A DNA stretch of 64,000 bases from CAZOOM01 sp964460795 (GCA_964460795.1 CAYWRU010000013.1:1-64000), one strand, 5' to 3'; numbered from the stretch's first letter, positions 32,985-41,528 are shown. Notes: generated from the sequence alone by a model not told the origin. Made by a program: numbers and translations.

Positions 32985-33776
32985 CTAGAACCGGAAGTTC
33001 ATGCCCCCGCGGACGACATGGTAGGTCAAGTCCTGATTCGAGGAGAACGAAATCGGGATGCCCGCGATGCCGGTGTTGTAGGTCACGCCGGTATTGCCGA
33101 AGTCGAGATACATATACTCGGCGCGGAGCGTGATGTTGGGCAGAAGCGCATATTCGATGCCGCCGCCCAGAGCCCACCCGGTCTTGGTGTCCGACACATT
33201 GCCGATAGCCGCCGCGTTGAGCCCCGGGATCGGCGTCAGCAGGGTTGCCGAAGCCGCGTGCTCGACCTTGCCGTAGGCGAGGCCGCCTGTGGCGTAGATC
33301 AGCGCACGATCCGAGACCAAGAAGCCGGCACGGCCGCGCAGCGTGCCGAACCAATCGAGGTTGGTGCTCGTCAGCGAGGTCAGGCTGGCCGGGAACCCGA
33401 GCGGGCCGGTGGTCAGCACGTTGCTCGCAGAGCCCTTGATGTCGGCGAACTGCAGATCGGTTTCGATGCCAAACAGGAACTGGCTGTACTGCCAATTGTA
33501 GCCGATCTGGCCGCCGCCGAGCCATCCGCTCTGCTGCGCGTTCATGGTGCCCGGCACCGCGCCGGTCGCCACGACGGCATTGGCCACCACGTCGTTGCCG
33601 ACGATGGTCGTGTCGCCGTAGTTGTTGCCGTAGCCGACGTTGAAGCCGACATACCATCCGGTCCAGTTGATCGACTTGATCGGAGCCGGCGGCGGGGCCT
33701 TGTAGGCCATATCCGCGGCCGAAGCCGCGAAAGCACTCAATGCGAGCAGCGCGCTCGCAAGCAGAAGTCGTTTCAT
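32985..33776 (-). CDS. Omp25-type outer-membrane beta-barrel protein (phage-borne)
   Basis: 263 residues: Sec signal peptide (RLLLASALLALSAFAASAA) with AxA cleavage, then MAYKAPPPAPIKSINWTGWY, the signature start of rhizobial Omp25/RopB-like 8-stranded barrels, alternating strands (YVGFNVGYGNN, LFGIETDLQF), and a terminal aromatic (GGMNFRF). It has its own orientation and terminators on both sides, so it looks like a moron of host origin. Possible roles are modification of the host surface or superinfection exclusion; none is shown here. Confidence 0.9.
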   Translation of the reverse strand: MKRLLLASALLALSAFAASAADMAYKAPPPAPIKSINWTGWYVGFNVGYGNNYGDTTIVGNDVVANAVVATGAVPGTMNAQQSGWLGGGQIGYNWQYSQFLFGIETDLQFADIKGSASNVLTTGPLGFPASLTSLTSTNLDWFGTLRGRAGFLVSDRALIYATGGLAYGKVEHAASATLLTPIPGLNAAAIGNVSDTKTGWALGGGIEYALLPNITLRAEYMYLDFGNTGVTYNTGIAGIPISFSSNQDLTYHVVRGGMNFRF

Positions 33777-33830
33777 GGGATACCCCCGTTAGTGTTGCTA
33801 GCGGGGCGGAGTAGAGCGCTAAAGCGGGAC

Positions 33831-33864
33831 AAAATAAACCCGGCTCAGGGATAATCTGGCCGGG
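33831..33864 (-). terminator. Putative terminator of the left early operon
   Basis: CCCGGC (33839-33844) pairs with GCCGGG (33859-33864) around a 14-nt loop; read leftward the hairpin is followed by TTTATTTTG. It lies just past the last gene of the operon (33895) and upstream of the porin start. Confidence 0.45.
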
Positions 33865-33894
33865 GCTGTCTTTTGGGCCACAAATGGAACTCGC

Positions 33895-34221
33895 CTATTC
33901 GCCCGGGTCGCTCAGGGCCGGATGGAGGCGCTTGCCGCGCGCGGCCTCCTGCTCCTCGATGCCGCGCTTGAAGGTGTCCATCATGTTCGGTCTCTTCTCC
34001 GCCGACTGATCCGGGTACGGCGGCATGGCGGCTCGCGCCGTCAGGCTCCAGCGGACAAAGAGGTTATGCACATCGTCCGGTGTCATGACGGTGCGCTTGC
34101 CGAGCCGGTTGATGGCCCGGATGTGGGAGTTCATGTCGTCGGCCATGCACTCAAGCAGGGACCGATTTTTGGGGTCGACGATGCTGTCCATGATGCTCAC
34201 GATGTCTTCCGTCGATGTCAT
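33895..34221 (-). CDS. Small early protein of unknown function
   Basis: 108 residues, mostly helical (DIVSIMDSIVDPKNRSLLEC, MADDMNSHIRAINRLGKRTV). No recognised motif. Its start overlaps the J-domain gene stop by 4 nt; it is the last gene of the leftward operon. Confidence 0.6.
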   Translation of the reverse strand: MTSTEDIVSIMDSIVDPKNRSLLECMADDMNSHIRAINRLGKRTVMTPDDVHNLFVRWSLTARAAMPPYPDQSAEKRPNMMDTFKRGIEEQEAARGKRLHPALSDPGE

Positions 34222-34832
34222 TGTGTAACCTCCGAGAGCGCTTGATCTCGCGCGACGTTGAGTTGTGACATTGCGGCTTCGCTGCCGCCGCGATCGGGGT
34301 GAAGTTCGGCCGCCTTGTGCCTGTAGCGTCGACCGATCTCGTCTCTAGTGACGCGCTGTCCAAAGTCGAAGCCGAGGATCGAGCGCCAGTCTGCCCCGCC
34401 CGGGTTCGGGAGCGCAGCAAAGCCGGTGAATGCCTTCTCCATCATGACGCCTCCGCCGTGCCGCTCAAGCTGTCGCATGCCTTCGATGGCGAGCGTCAGG
34501 GAACGGATATTGGCGGCGATGTCGGTGTAACGATCTTGCGCCATGACAAAATCGCGGCCCTTCAGTTTGAAATATACAGCAACGCCGGGATCATCCATTC
34601 GCTTCGTGGCGGCCGAAGCGTAAGGAAGCCCGTCGAGACGGAGCGGTACGTTCGTCGACATGATGATGTTCATGGCACCGAGGCGCTTCAACTCCTCCGT
34701 AAGCTGCCGGCGCGCGCGATCAAACATAAGTTCGTAACCGCGACTCCCGAATTTGTGGGTCGTCATGCGACGATAGGGGTCGGTGCGAGGCCAAAGGTTG
34801 GGCCACGACAGAGGGTAGGCTTGATCTGACAT
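34218..34832 (-). CDS. Phage J-domain protein
   Basis: 204 residues from the ATG at MSDQAYPLSWPNLWPRT; upstream codons in frame overlap the exonuclease gene. The N-terminal region (YPLSWPNLWPRT, ELKRLGAMNIIMSTNVPLRL, DDPGVAVYFKLKGRDFVMAQ) recurs in phage and prophage proteins, and the C-terminus is a J-domain with HPD (DEIGRRYRHKAAELHPDRGG). J-domains stimulate the ATPase of DnaK. It may recruit the host chaperone to replication or assembly complexes; partner unknown. Confidence 0.8.
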   Translation of the reverse strand: MSDQAYPLSWPNLWPRTDPYRRMTTHKFGSRGYELMFDRARRQLTEELKRLGAMNIIMSTNVPLRLDGLPYASAATKRMDDPGVAVYFKLKGRDFVMAQDRYTDIAANIRSLTLAIEGMRQLERHGGGVMMEKAFTGFAALPNPGGADWRSILGFDFGQRVTRDEIGRRYRHKAAELHPDRGGSEAAMSQLNVARDQALSEVTQ

Positions 34833-34843
34833 TTGTGCCGCCT

Positions 34844-35617
34844 TCAGTAGTTGGCACCGCCCCATGGGAGTTCTGGTGAGATTTTCGCTTCGGCTTTTTT
34901 CTGCGCGCCCTTCTTGGCGTAGTGCTGATTGAGGTAGTAGCGCGCGGTGGCTCGGACATCCCTGTTGTCGTCGATGTTCTTGACGACCCAGTCCAGATAA
35001 TCCGCCGGCACGTCTTGCCACAGAGAACCAGCGTGTTTCCCGAACCCGACGCGCAACAGCAGCGCCGGGCCGGAAGACCACCGCTGGAGATCGTCGAAGG
35101 ATGCGCCGCCAAGCAGGCGGCGCAGGATGTGAGCGGTAACATAGGCGTCATCCGCGGCGCGATGCGGCCGGCGCGCGTATTCAAAGTCGAAGTCCTCTTC
35201 GTCGTCCAGCTTCAGGTAGTACCGCAAGACTTGATTGGTGTGCTTCGGACAGTCGCGCCATATCCGCAGCGCCGACTTATAGGAACAAATCCACGGCTTG
35301 TCTCCGCCGCCGAAATAGGTCCGCTCCATATCGATGTTGTGAGCGCAGAAGGCGTCAGCCCCAGCCATCAACCTTGGACAAACTTCCTCCATCGTCGGGA
35401 GCCCGGGCGCGAGCACATTCCGATCGGTGATGTGGTGAACCGCCATCGCCTCCAGTGAGATGGGGCGTCCCGGGCAGACCAGCGTGCTTTGCGGCTCGAT
35501 GATCTCCGCGCTGTCGCGATACCAAGCGACATCGCACCATCCGGCTTCGACGACGGCGTGCCTGTCTTCCGTTGTTGGGAGACCCGTCGTCTCGAAGTCG
35601 ATACATCTGATGATCAT
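34844..35617 (-). CDS. DnaQ-like 3'-5' exonuclease with C-terminal DUF3820-like domain
   Basis: 257 residues from ATG 35617. ExoI DFETTG (Asp7, Glu9), ExoII region AHNIDMERTYF, and ExoIII HRAADDAYVTAHIL are all present, giving the DEDDh set. The last 60 residues (FGKHAGSLWQDVPADYLDWV, then NIDDNRDVRATARYYL) match the small domain often attached to such nucleases. It overlaps the upstream gene by 4 nt. Role: 3'-end processing in recombination or replication. Confidence 0.85.
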   Translation of the reverse strand: MIIRCIDFETTGLPTTEDRHAVVEAGWCDVAWYRDSAEIIEPQSTLVCPGRPISLEAMAVHHITDRNVLAPGLPTMEEVCPRLMAGADAFCAHNIDMERTYFGGGDKPWICSYKSALRIWRDCPKHTNQVLRYYLKLDDEEDFDFEYARRPHRAADDAYVTAHILRRLLGGASFDDLQRWSSGPALLLRVGFGKHAGSLWQDVPADYLDWVVKNIDDNRDVRATARYYLNQHYAKKGAQKKAEAKISPELPWGGANY

Positions 35618-35814
35618 TCGAGCGCTTCCTTCAGACGATCGATCAGCGCGGAGCATTCCGCCGAAGAGAGCGCCTTGATCGTCTCCTCGACGGTGTCGCC
35701 TTGCGGCACCCCCCATCGTCTGGCGACCTGCGACGTGATGGTCTCCCCTCGCGAGACGCCGCATTGCTTCAGCAGGTCGAGCGCGAAGCGGGCCTGCTTG
35801 TCGGTGGCGCTCAT
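35614..35814 (-). CDS. Small helical early protein
   Basis: 66 residues (QARFALDLLKQCGVSRGETI...; SSAECSALIDRLKEAL). The tandem-helix pattern with ARRWGVPQGD could be a small DNA-binding or adaptor fold, but I cannot name a family. 4-nt overlaps on both sides tie it to RecT and the exonuclease. Confidence 0.6.
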   Translation of the reverse strand: MSATDKQARFALDLLKQCGVSRGETITSQVARRWGVPQGDTVEETIKALSSAECSALIDRLKEALE

Positions 35815-36905
35815 GACGCAAACTCATGTCGCTCGGTTTCTTCCTGCAACATGGTCATGATCTGGCCAGAGACCTTGCAGGCCCGGCGCAGCAGCTTTTG
35901 TTTGACCCATTGCTCGTGCGCTTCGGTGGCATCCTTGGCGGTAGCCAGATAGGTCAGCCAGTGGGCGACATATTCCTCCTCGGTCTCCGGCGGCGATTTC
36001 TCGCCTTTCTGGCTAGGCAACGCCGCGCCGGGCGCTGCTGCCTGTGCGTTATTTTCGGCTGTGGCGGGCTCAGGCACCTCCGGGCCGGTTTTATCGCTTC
36101 CCTGAGCCTCCTGCGCGGCATCCTGACGGGCGGCTTCAGGCTTGGCTGGGGCAGTCGCCTTTGGCGGAACCTGCCGATCGACGTGGTCCGACCTGAAGCC
36201 TTCGGCGTGGACGACGGGTTCACCCTCGATTTGTTTCGCCTGCAACCGCTCGACGACGCTGGGCTTCTTGTCCAACTCCGGAAACTCCCGCTCCGGGATT
36301 TCATCGGGCGTGTAGATGCCGAGGATCACGTCCGGGCACCACTTCCTCGCCCAAGCGCGAGAGGCAAAATACCAAAGCTGCTGATCCGGGTCGTTGACCC
36401 AGAGCGGCGAGTTTTTTGGTTTGATGTCCTTGATCTTCGGCGAGGTGTACTCGTGAGCCTCGTCTTCGCCTCGCAGGATGCCGCTGACGATGCAGCGACG
36501 GTCCTGACCATCCCCTTCATAGGTGCAGCGCAGCCGCCGCTCCAGCGGCGCTCGTGCCTCGACGATAGCGTGGATCAGTTGGCTTTCGAACGCCATACGC
36601 TGGTTCACGAAGTAGCTTTTGTTCGCGACCTGAAACGGAGACATCCTCCACTCGACCGCCTGCACGCACACAGCAAGGCAAGCCCCGGGATTACCGCGAA
36701 GGTGCGGAGGCACGGCGGCGTCGGAGACTGCCATCAGCTTGGCGAACTCCATCACTTCGATCATAGAGTTGAAGGTGAGCCCACCGGCATTGCCAGAAAT
36801 CGCGACGGCTCCGGCTTGTTTCCTGTCGATCGCATCCTCGATCTTTGCGATGCGACGATCTTCCCGCATTGGCTCGTTGGCGTCGTGTTCGATAGTCTGG
36901 TTCAC
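35811..36905 (-). CDS. RecT-like single-strand annealing protein
   Basis: 364 residues. RecT-family core at about 50-215: LRGNPGACLAVCVQAVEWRM, SPFQVANKSYFVNQRMAFES, LIHAIVEARAPLERRL, and DPDQQLWYFASRAWARKWCP, DVILGIYTPDE. The C-terminal 140 residues are a Pro/Ala/Glu linker and a small helical tail, as in many RecTs. It acts with the RecE-like exonuclease (37320-38237) to anneal single strands during recombination-dependent replication. Confidence 0.85.
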   Translation of the reverse strand: MNQTIEHDANEPMREDRRIAKIEDAIDRKQAGAVAISGNAGGLTFNSMIEVMEFAKLMAVSDAAVPPHLRGNPGACLAVCVQAVEWRMSPFQVANKSYFVNQRMAFESQLIHAIVEARAPLERRLRCTYEGDGQDRRCIVSGILRGEDEAHEYTSPKIKDIKPKNSPLWVNDPDQQLWYFASRAWARKWCPDVILGIYTPDEIPEREFPELDKKPSVVERLQAKQIEGEPVVHAEGFRSDHVDRQVPPKATAPAKPEAARQDAAQEAQGSDKTGPEVPEPATAENNAQAAAPGAALPSQKGEKSPPETEEEYVAHWLTYLATAKDATEAHEQWVKQKLLRRACKVSGQIMTMLQEETERHEFAS

Positions 36906-36914
36906 AGTGGTCTC

Positions 36915-37316
36915 CTACTTGGTTAGCAGTGTCTCGATCTCGGCAAGCTGCGCCTTGCAGGCGAGTACAAGCGCGAGGATTTCAGCGCGGCTCGGCTTCG
37001 GCGTGGGCGGCGGCTTCCGGAAGAGAAGCTCTGCCGGCGGCGATTGTCGAGGCGCGCCGTGGTCTATCACCCGGAATTTTTGCTGGAGTCTTTGTTGCGG
37101 CGTGGCGCACTGGGCGCAGCGATCGTCTTTCGGGTCTTTTGCTATGTAGCAGCCGATAGCCTCCAGCTTGCGGACGATCACCCACCCTTCATTCTCTGCC
37201 GCACCGAGCCGCATTCTCGGCCTTGGAACCTCTGTCTCGAAGCCGCACTTGCCGCAGCGACTGAATGCGAATGTCTTGTGGTGGTGGTTTCGTAGCTCGA
37301 ATGCTCGCGATGCCAT
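36915..37316 (-). CDS. Putative zinc-binding early protein
   Basis: 133 residues with two CxxC pairs (SRCGKCGFETEV and DDRCAQCATPQQ), consistent with zinc binding, and a helical C-terminus (AEILALVLACKAQLAEIETL). It is placed between recT and the exonuclease. Family not recognised. Confidence 0.6.
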   Translation of the reverse strand: MASRAFELRNHHHKTFAFSRCGKCGFETEVPRPRMRLGAAENEGWVIVRKLEAIGCYIAKDPKDDRCAQCATPQQRLQQKFRVIDHGAPRQSPPAELLFRKPPPTPKPSRAEILALVLACKAQLAEIETLLTK

Positions 37317-37319
37317 AGG

Positions 37320-38237
37320 TCATACTCCATACTTCAGTTGATCATCGAATTTCTTTGCCTGCCATTCCGGAAGCTCGATGTGCTCGACATCGCGTTGGGC
37401 ATCAGCCGGCCCCGGCCAGCTTTTCGCCTTCCAGCAGGACGCGAACAGATTGAGCGCAACGCGGTTCATCTTCTCGCCGAGCGCAAGCGTGTTGTCCTTC
37501 AGCGCGACAACGCGCACACAATGCGGGGGTGTGCTTTCGATGAAAACGAAGTTGAACGACTGCATCGGTTTTTTGAGCAACACCTTGCAGCCCTCGCCGA
37601 CGAGAGCGGCCTGCTGGTGGTACCCGTAATTGCCGATGGCTTTCGCCACTTCAACGAAGTCGATATCGATAGTTGTCTTCAGATCGGCGAAGTCGAGGCT
37701 GTCGGTCGGTATTGCATCCGGCCGGGCTTTGCACCACAGCCCGGTCTTCTCGTCTTTCCAGATCATCGATCTCTCGATCTGGCCATTGAGGATGCCACTT
37801 TGGACAATCGGATGCCGTGCCAGCGCCTTCGCCATGCCGCGGATGCGCTCAACCTGATCGCCCTTCAGGACGACGAGTCCAGTCTCTTTCTGGTCGGCGA
37901 GCCATTGTTTGCAGACCTTGCGATTGCCGTGCCACGCCGCTCCGTCGATCTCGTCCGGCCGGATCACGAATTGCTTGTCGAAGTTGTCTTCGCCGAGAAG
38001 CAGATGGTGCGCGGCCCTACCGACGATCAACCCTTCGGTCTGCTCATCCTTCTCGACCCGATCCGGATTGTAGCGCGAGACCGACCACACATGGGCCGGC
38101 GATTTCTGCATCATCAATCGCAGCGTCGACGACGACACCGATGGCTCGATGCAGATATCGCCGTGATACTCCTCGATAGGAACCTCGCTATAGATCGCCG
38201 GGATACCGATCTTGTTGCCATTCCACCGTCTGTTCAT
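37320..38237 (-). CDS. RecE/exonuclease VIII-like PD-(D/E)XK nuclease
   Basis: 305 residues. Fold and motifs: SSSTLRLMMQKSPAHVW start, GRAAHHLLLGEDNFDKQFV, nuclease core KARPDAIPTDSLDFADLKTT (Asp and Asp-x-Lys), and NYGYHQQAALVGEGC. This is the crypt-type exonuclease family whose members resect DNA ends 5' to 3' and work with RecT. Gene pairing with recT supports it. Confidence 0.8.
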   Translation of the reverse strand: MNRRWNGNKIGIPAIYSEVPIEEYHGDICIEPSVSSSTLRLMMQKSPAHVWSVSRYNPDRVEKDEQTEGLIVGRAAHHLLLGEDNFDKQFVIRPDEIDGAAWHGNRKVCKQWLADQKETGLVVLKGDQVERIRGMAKALARHPIVQSGILNGQIERSMIWKDEKTGLWCKARPDAIPTDSLDFADLKTTIDIDFVEVAKAIGNYGYHQQAALVGEGCKVLLKKPMQSFNFVFIESTPPHCVRVVALKDNTLALGEKMNRVALNLFASCWKAKSWPGPADAQRDVEHIELPEWQAKKFDDQLKYGV

Positions 38238-38268
38238 CGTCGCTCTCCTTGCCGCCTTGGTGGCGCTT

Positions 38269-38379
38269 TCATATCTCAGCCGCGTGAGACCGAATTGTCA
38301 GCAGATGCTCGCGTGCTGCATCTGCATATTCGCGGGCCTTCGCAACAGTCTTCAAAAAGCAAGGCGCACCACACTGCAA
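38269..38379 (-). CDS. Possible tiny Cys-containing protein
   Basis: A 36-codon frame from TTG codes QCGAPCFLKTVAKAREYADA and an amphipathic tail with protein-like composition. The start codon is weak and no ribosome site is evident. It lies in the gap between the exonuclease and the ATPase operon parts. Tentative. Confidence 0.25.
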   Translation of the reverse strand: MQCGAPCFLKTVAKAREYADAAREHLLTIRSHAAEI

Positions 38380-38408
38380 TAGTCACCATGTCAGCCCATT
38401 GCGGCATG

Positions 38409-38534
38409 TCAGCACCCGTAAATCAGGATCACGCCACCGATGCGCGGCCCGGGCTGCCGACACTCTGCTCGCCCAAGGGCTACGGTGACTGCCACGACCA
38501 AAGCAAGTCCGGCCGCCAGAAGCGCGAGCTTCAT
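38409..38534 (-). CDS. Tiny secreted or membrane protein
   Basis: 41 residues. The ATG overlaps the ATPase stop (ATGA) and has GAGG upstream, the usual arrangement in this genome. The N-terminus is a hydrophobic helix (KLALLAAGLALVVAVTVAL), then a Cys/Pro/Gly tail. It may be a signal-anchored small protein; function unknown. Confidence 0.5.
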   Translation of the reverse strand: MKLALLAAGLALVVAVTVALGRAECRQPGPRIGGVILIYGC

Positions 38535-39790
38535 TCCTGAACCTCCCCGTCTTCGATGCGGACTCCGACCGGCTCGCCCTCTGCGACGCGCTCCATCCAG
38601 ATTTGGAAACCGTGCTCCGCGGCAAGCACCTCAACAAGCTCCCGGGCCGCGCTGTCCAGCCTCCCGCCGTCGCGGACGCGAATGACGCGGACTTGCGGGT
38701 TCCTCGCCATCGCCAGCGCGAGGCTGGCGCGGAGCCGCTCTGCGTCTGACGCCTGTTGAAATGGGAGACCATTCAACAGCACGACGCCGTCGCCGATCTC
38801 CAGCCCTTCGACCGGAAGCCTTGCGTGTCTGATCGCCTCTCGCTTGCTTTCTTCACGCTTGGCAATGTCTGCGGTGTAGGCGTCGTAAAGCTCTTGCAAA
38901 CCATCGGCTTTGCGACGCAGGCTCTTTTGTTCGGCGCGCTTGTCGACCCATGCGTTGGCAGCCCTGATCTCGGATTGCCTCGCGCGCAGAACCTCGACAT
39001 CGATCTCTTTCGGCAGATCGCCTGCCTCAGCAAGCTTCTTCTCGATCTCCGCGGCCTCGGCAGCAAGTTCGATGATTTTCTGGCGAAGCTCCGCCGCCTT
39101 TGCTGCGGCAGCCGCCCTGCGCTCGACGCGAATATTGATCTGGTTGTTGTGTTCGAGAGCGCGCTCAAGTTCGTCGCCGAGCGTATCCTCATCGACCTTC
39201 TCGGTTGGGGCATCGGCCGGGATTTCAATGGCATCAGCCGCGGCCACATAGCGACGCAAGTCGCGGCCGGTCTCCTCGCGAAGTCTACGATCTTCTTTGT
39301 CGCACGCGGCTATTGCATCGAAGTCGACTCCGGGCACAAGCTTCTTGACGATATCGAACTGCTCACGCTCGTTCGCTCGCTCAAATTCCAGCGGGTCGAT
39401 CGACAGCGCGTCGACCATGCTGTCGAGCAAAGTCTGCGGCTTGTTGAAGCTGTTGCCGGATGCGTCCAGCACATCGAGACTGGATGTCACTTCGCCAGCC
39501 TTGGTCTTCTTGAAATTCCGGATGATTACGATCTCGCCGAGGTCGGCCTTGATCTTCGCGCTCTGCTGCCCCTCGCGGATCGGCTTCGGGTTTGCGTTCT
39601 TGTCCCAGCCCTTTAGGGCCATCCAGATGCTGTCGAGCACGGATGTCTTGCCTTGTCGATTTCTGCCGTTGATGTCGATCAGGGCAGATGTCGGCTCGAT
39701 GCGAACGGCCTTCAGCCGTTTGATGTTCTCAGCGACCAAAGAGACGATCGTAAGGGGATGTTCTGGTGCTTTGGGCATCGTGTTCTCCAA
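38531..39790 (-). CDS. SMC/RecN-like ATPase of the recombination module
   Basis: 419 residues. Walker A is in INGRNRQGKTSVLDSI (GxxxxGKT), followed by a coiled coil (RRAAAAAKAAELRQKIIELA..., EIEKKLAEA) and a C-terminal lobe with ASDAERLRASLALAMARNP and QVRVIRVRDGGRLD in the place of a normal Walker B. This architecture, an ABC-type head with a short coiled coil, is common beside phage RecE/RecT. It probably couples ATP use to DNA-end processing. The start could also be the fifth codon. Confidence 0.75.
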   Translation of the reverse strand: MENTMPKAPEHPLTIVSLVAENIKRLKAVRIEPTSALIDINGRNRQGKTSVLDSIWMALKGWDKNANPKPIREGQQSAKIKADLGEIVIIRNFKKTKAGEVTSSLDVLDASGNSFNKPQTLLDSMVDALSIDPLEFERANEREQFDIVKKLVPGVDFDAIAACDKEDRRLREETGRDLRRYVAAADAIEIPADAPTEKVDEDTLGDELERALEHNNQINIRVERRAAAAAKAAELRQKIIELAAEAAEIEKKLAEAGDLPKEIDVEVLRARQSEIRAANAWVDKRAEQKSLRRKADGLQELYDAYTADIAKREESKREAIRHARLPVEGLEIGDGVVLLNGLPFQQASDAERLRASLALAMARNPQVRVIRVRDGGRLDSAARELVEVLAAEHGFQIWMERVAEGEPVGVRIEDGEVQE

Positions 39791-39941
39791 GCAAACGGGT
39801 GGCCCGGCCGCGGGCGGCTGCGAGACGGGATGTGTGAAAACTACTGACCACCTCGGGCTGCTGCTCGCAGCACTCGGCGAAGGCGCGTTCGTATTCGCGC
39901 AGGGCTTCGATGGCGGTTTCGAGTGTGATGCTCACTGGCAT
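39729..39941 (-). CDS. Small early protein
   Basis: 70 residues starting at ATG 39941 or, with better ribosome-site spacing (AAGGGG), GTG 39935; a longer frame would run through the terminator at 39997. Helical (TAIEALREYERAFAECCEQQ). It overlaps the ATPase start by 62 nt, which lowers confidence. Confidence 0.5.
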   Translation of the reverse strand: MPVSITLETAIEALREYERAFAECCEQQPEVVSSFHTSRLAAARGRATRLLGEHDAQSTRTSPYDRLFGR

Positions 39942-39985
39942 CCCCTTGGTGTCGGCCGGCGGGCTAAAGCTAGACCCGGCGCTGG

Positions 39986-40022
39986 ACAAAAGCAAAGAGC
40001 CCCGGGCCACGACCCGGGGCTC
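39986..40022 (-). terminator. Rho-independent terminator after the DUF932 gene
   Basis: Perfect 10-bp stem (39997-40006 with 40013-40022) with loop CCACGA. Read leftward it is followed by TTTGCTTTT. It separates the DUF932-like gene from the recombination genes and may allow read-through control of the operon. Confidence 0.75.
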
Positions 40023-40054
40023 CTGTCGTCAAAGCCGCGCAATTCTTGGGGAAA

Positions 40055-41155
40055 TCACGCCGCTTCGAGCAACTCCTGCCACTCCGCTTTCGGCAGATCG
40101 ATCAGCCTGCCGCCCAGCGCTTCGAACTCGACCGCTCGGTCATAGTCGATGGCGGTCGAGTGGGCCTGATGGGTCACCGCATTGACCAGACCCCATGCCG
40201 ACAGGTCGCTCGCCCGGCCCGTGCCGCCGCCGGTCGCCAGCGACCGCAGGATGGCCGCGCCCTCGCTCTCGCTCAGGTCAAATTTCTTGGCCAACAGACC
40301 GACCGTCGCGGACGGGTCGGAAATTTCCTTCGAGGACGACAGATCGGACAAACGCTTGATCCGGGTCTCGAAGGCGACAACGTCGATAGCGTGCTTGACG
40401 TGATCGCGCAGCTTGAGCAGCACCGCGCGGTCGTCGGCCTGTCGGGTGTCGTCGGCGTAGGCGATCTGGGTGAGAGCACCTTCTTCGACGCGGCGACCGA
40501 CGTGGTTCGCCTTGAACTTGCCGTCCTGCGAATAAGCGCCGTTCTTGCACCACAAACGCCAGATTAGGGGCAGCACCGACACCGCGCCGTGGCCGACTTC
40601 CGAGTTCTGGATCACGACGCCGGCCTGAACGATGTCGCCAACGCTGCGGCCGTTCTTGGTGATCTCGCGCTCCAGCGGGGTCACCACCTGCAGGTACAGG
40701 CGCTTCTCGGTCACCTCCGAAGACACCACCTGCGCGCCCGGGATGCCGTACAGGATCGGCAAAACGGTCGAGGCGATCTCCTCATTCTCGATGCGGTTGT
40801 AGCGGTCGGAGAGGAAGGCGCGGGCGTCGCCGCCGAGCGTGCGCACCAACCGGCTTTCGGGGGCTTTGCGGAACCAAGTGTTGACGTTGTCGGCAAGCAA
40901 CTCCGGAGCCTCTGCGAGGCAGCGGTCGTAATACTTCGCCGGGATGCCGACCCGGGCTCCGATCTGATCGTGAGCGATGGGGCGGATGGGGAATGACCCG
41001 TCCGGCGAGTTTAACACGATGGTCGGGCTCTTCGAGCCCTCGTTCTGCTGGACCGAGACTTCAAGGTCTTTGGTCGAGCGGACATAGTCGGCCTTCAGCG
41101 CCGCATTCGCGGTGATCCGGCGGGCGAGTTCTTCGAGCGAAAGTCCAGTCTGCAT
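40055..41155 (-). CDS. DUF932-like phage protein
   Basis: 366 residues. Features of the phage/plasmid DUF932 family: IAHDQIGARVGIPAKYYDRC, FLSDRYNRIENEEIASTVLP, VVIQNSEVGHGAVSVLPLIW, LWCKNGAYSQDG. These proteins are early and often abundant; the biochemical role is not known. This is the first gene of the leftward operon behind the promoter at 41200-41228 and has a strong AGGAG site. Confidence 0.75.
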   Translation of the reverse strand: MQTGLSLEELARRITANAALKADYVRSTKDLEVSVQQNEGSKSPTIVLNSPDGSFPIRPIAHDQIGARVGIPAKYYDRCLAEAPELLADNVNTWFRKAPESRLVRTLGGDARAFLSDRYNRIENEEIASTVLPILYGIPGAQVVSSEVTEKRLYLQVVTPLEREITKNGRSVGDIVQAGVVIQNSEVGHGAVSVLPLIWRLWCKNGAYSQDGKFKANHVGRRVEEGALTQIAYADDTRQADDRAVLLKLRDHVKHAIDVVAFETRIKRLSDLSSSKEISDPSATVGLLAKKFDLSESEGAAILRSLATGGGTGRASDLSAWGLVNAVTHQAHSTAIDYDRAVEFEALGGRLIDLPKAEWQELLEAA

Positions 41156-41199
41156 GGTGGCGATCTCCTGTTCGGCACCGGCTGAATGCCGGGTGGCCG

Positions 41200-41228
41200 T
41201 TTATGGCAGATGCTCACCTTGGTTGCAA
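41200..41228 (-). promoter_or_regulatory. Early leftward promoter with shared operator
   Basis: On the minus strand: TTGCAA, 17-nt spacer, CATAAA, about 45 nt upstream of the DUF932 gene start. The spacer CCAAGGTGAGCATCTG is nearly identical to that of the promoter at 58125-58153 (CCTAGGTGAGCATTTG), pointing to a common binding protein or shared promoter recognition. The leader also shares ACAGGAGA-CG before the start codon. Confidence 0.65.
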
Positions 41229-41234
41229 TAGCCC

Positions 41235-41420
41235 TCAACGCAGAAACCCGCAAATCCACTCAAGTTCGTGTCGGCGCAAAATCGTCCCGTCAGACAGCCG
41301 CACCAGATCATCGCCGGGAAATTCAACCTTCCTGTCGGTCAAATCCTTCTGGGCCGCCAGAGTGAGCAGGTTATTTGCCACGTTGGACCTGTGGATTGAT
41401 TTAATGTTCTCGCTGTACAT
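41235..41420 (-). CDS. Small early protein
   Basis: 61 residues, ATG with GGAGG six bases upstream. Basic N-terminus and LSDGTILRRHELEWICGFLR end. It lies just upstream of the promoter for the next gene. No family recognised. Confidence 0.55.
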   Translation of the reverse strand: MYSENIKSIHRSNVANNLLTLAAQKDLTDRKVEFPGDDLVRLSDGTILRRHELEWICGFLR

Positions 41421-41461
41421 TTTTGTCCTCCGGTCCTGTGGATAACTCTGGTTGGGGAAGA

Positions 41462-41485
41462 TGGAGCGCCCGTAAGGGCGCGCTC
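41462..41485. repeat. GC-rich hairpin in the early intergenic region
   Basis: GGAGCGCCC followed by GTAA and GGGCGCGCTCC forms a stem with one bulge and a tetraloop. It lies in the leader of the leftward gene ending at 41235. It could be an attenuator; no T-tract. Confidence 0.35.
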
Positions 41486-41528
41486 CCCTATGAGATTCCT
41501 ATCAAGGGTACGGGGTGTATCCGCATAT

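Noticed and set aside
35826..36926. 366-codon plus-strand frame over recT
   Set aside because: Shadow frame; the minus strand carries a clear RecT family protein.
37338..38540. 400-codon plus-strand frame over the RecE-like gene
   Set aside because: Shadow; the nuclease motifs are on the minus strand.
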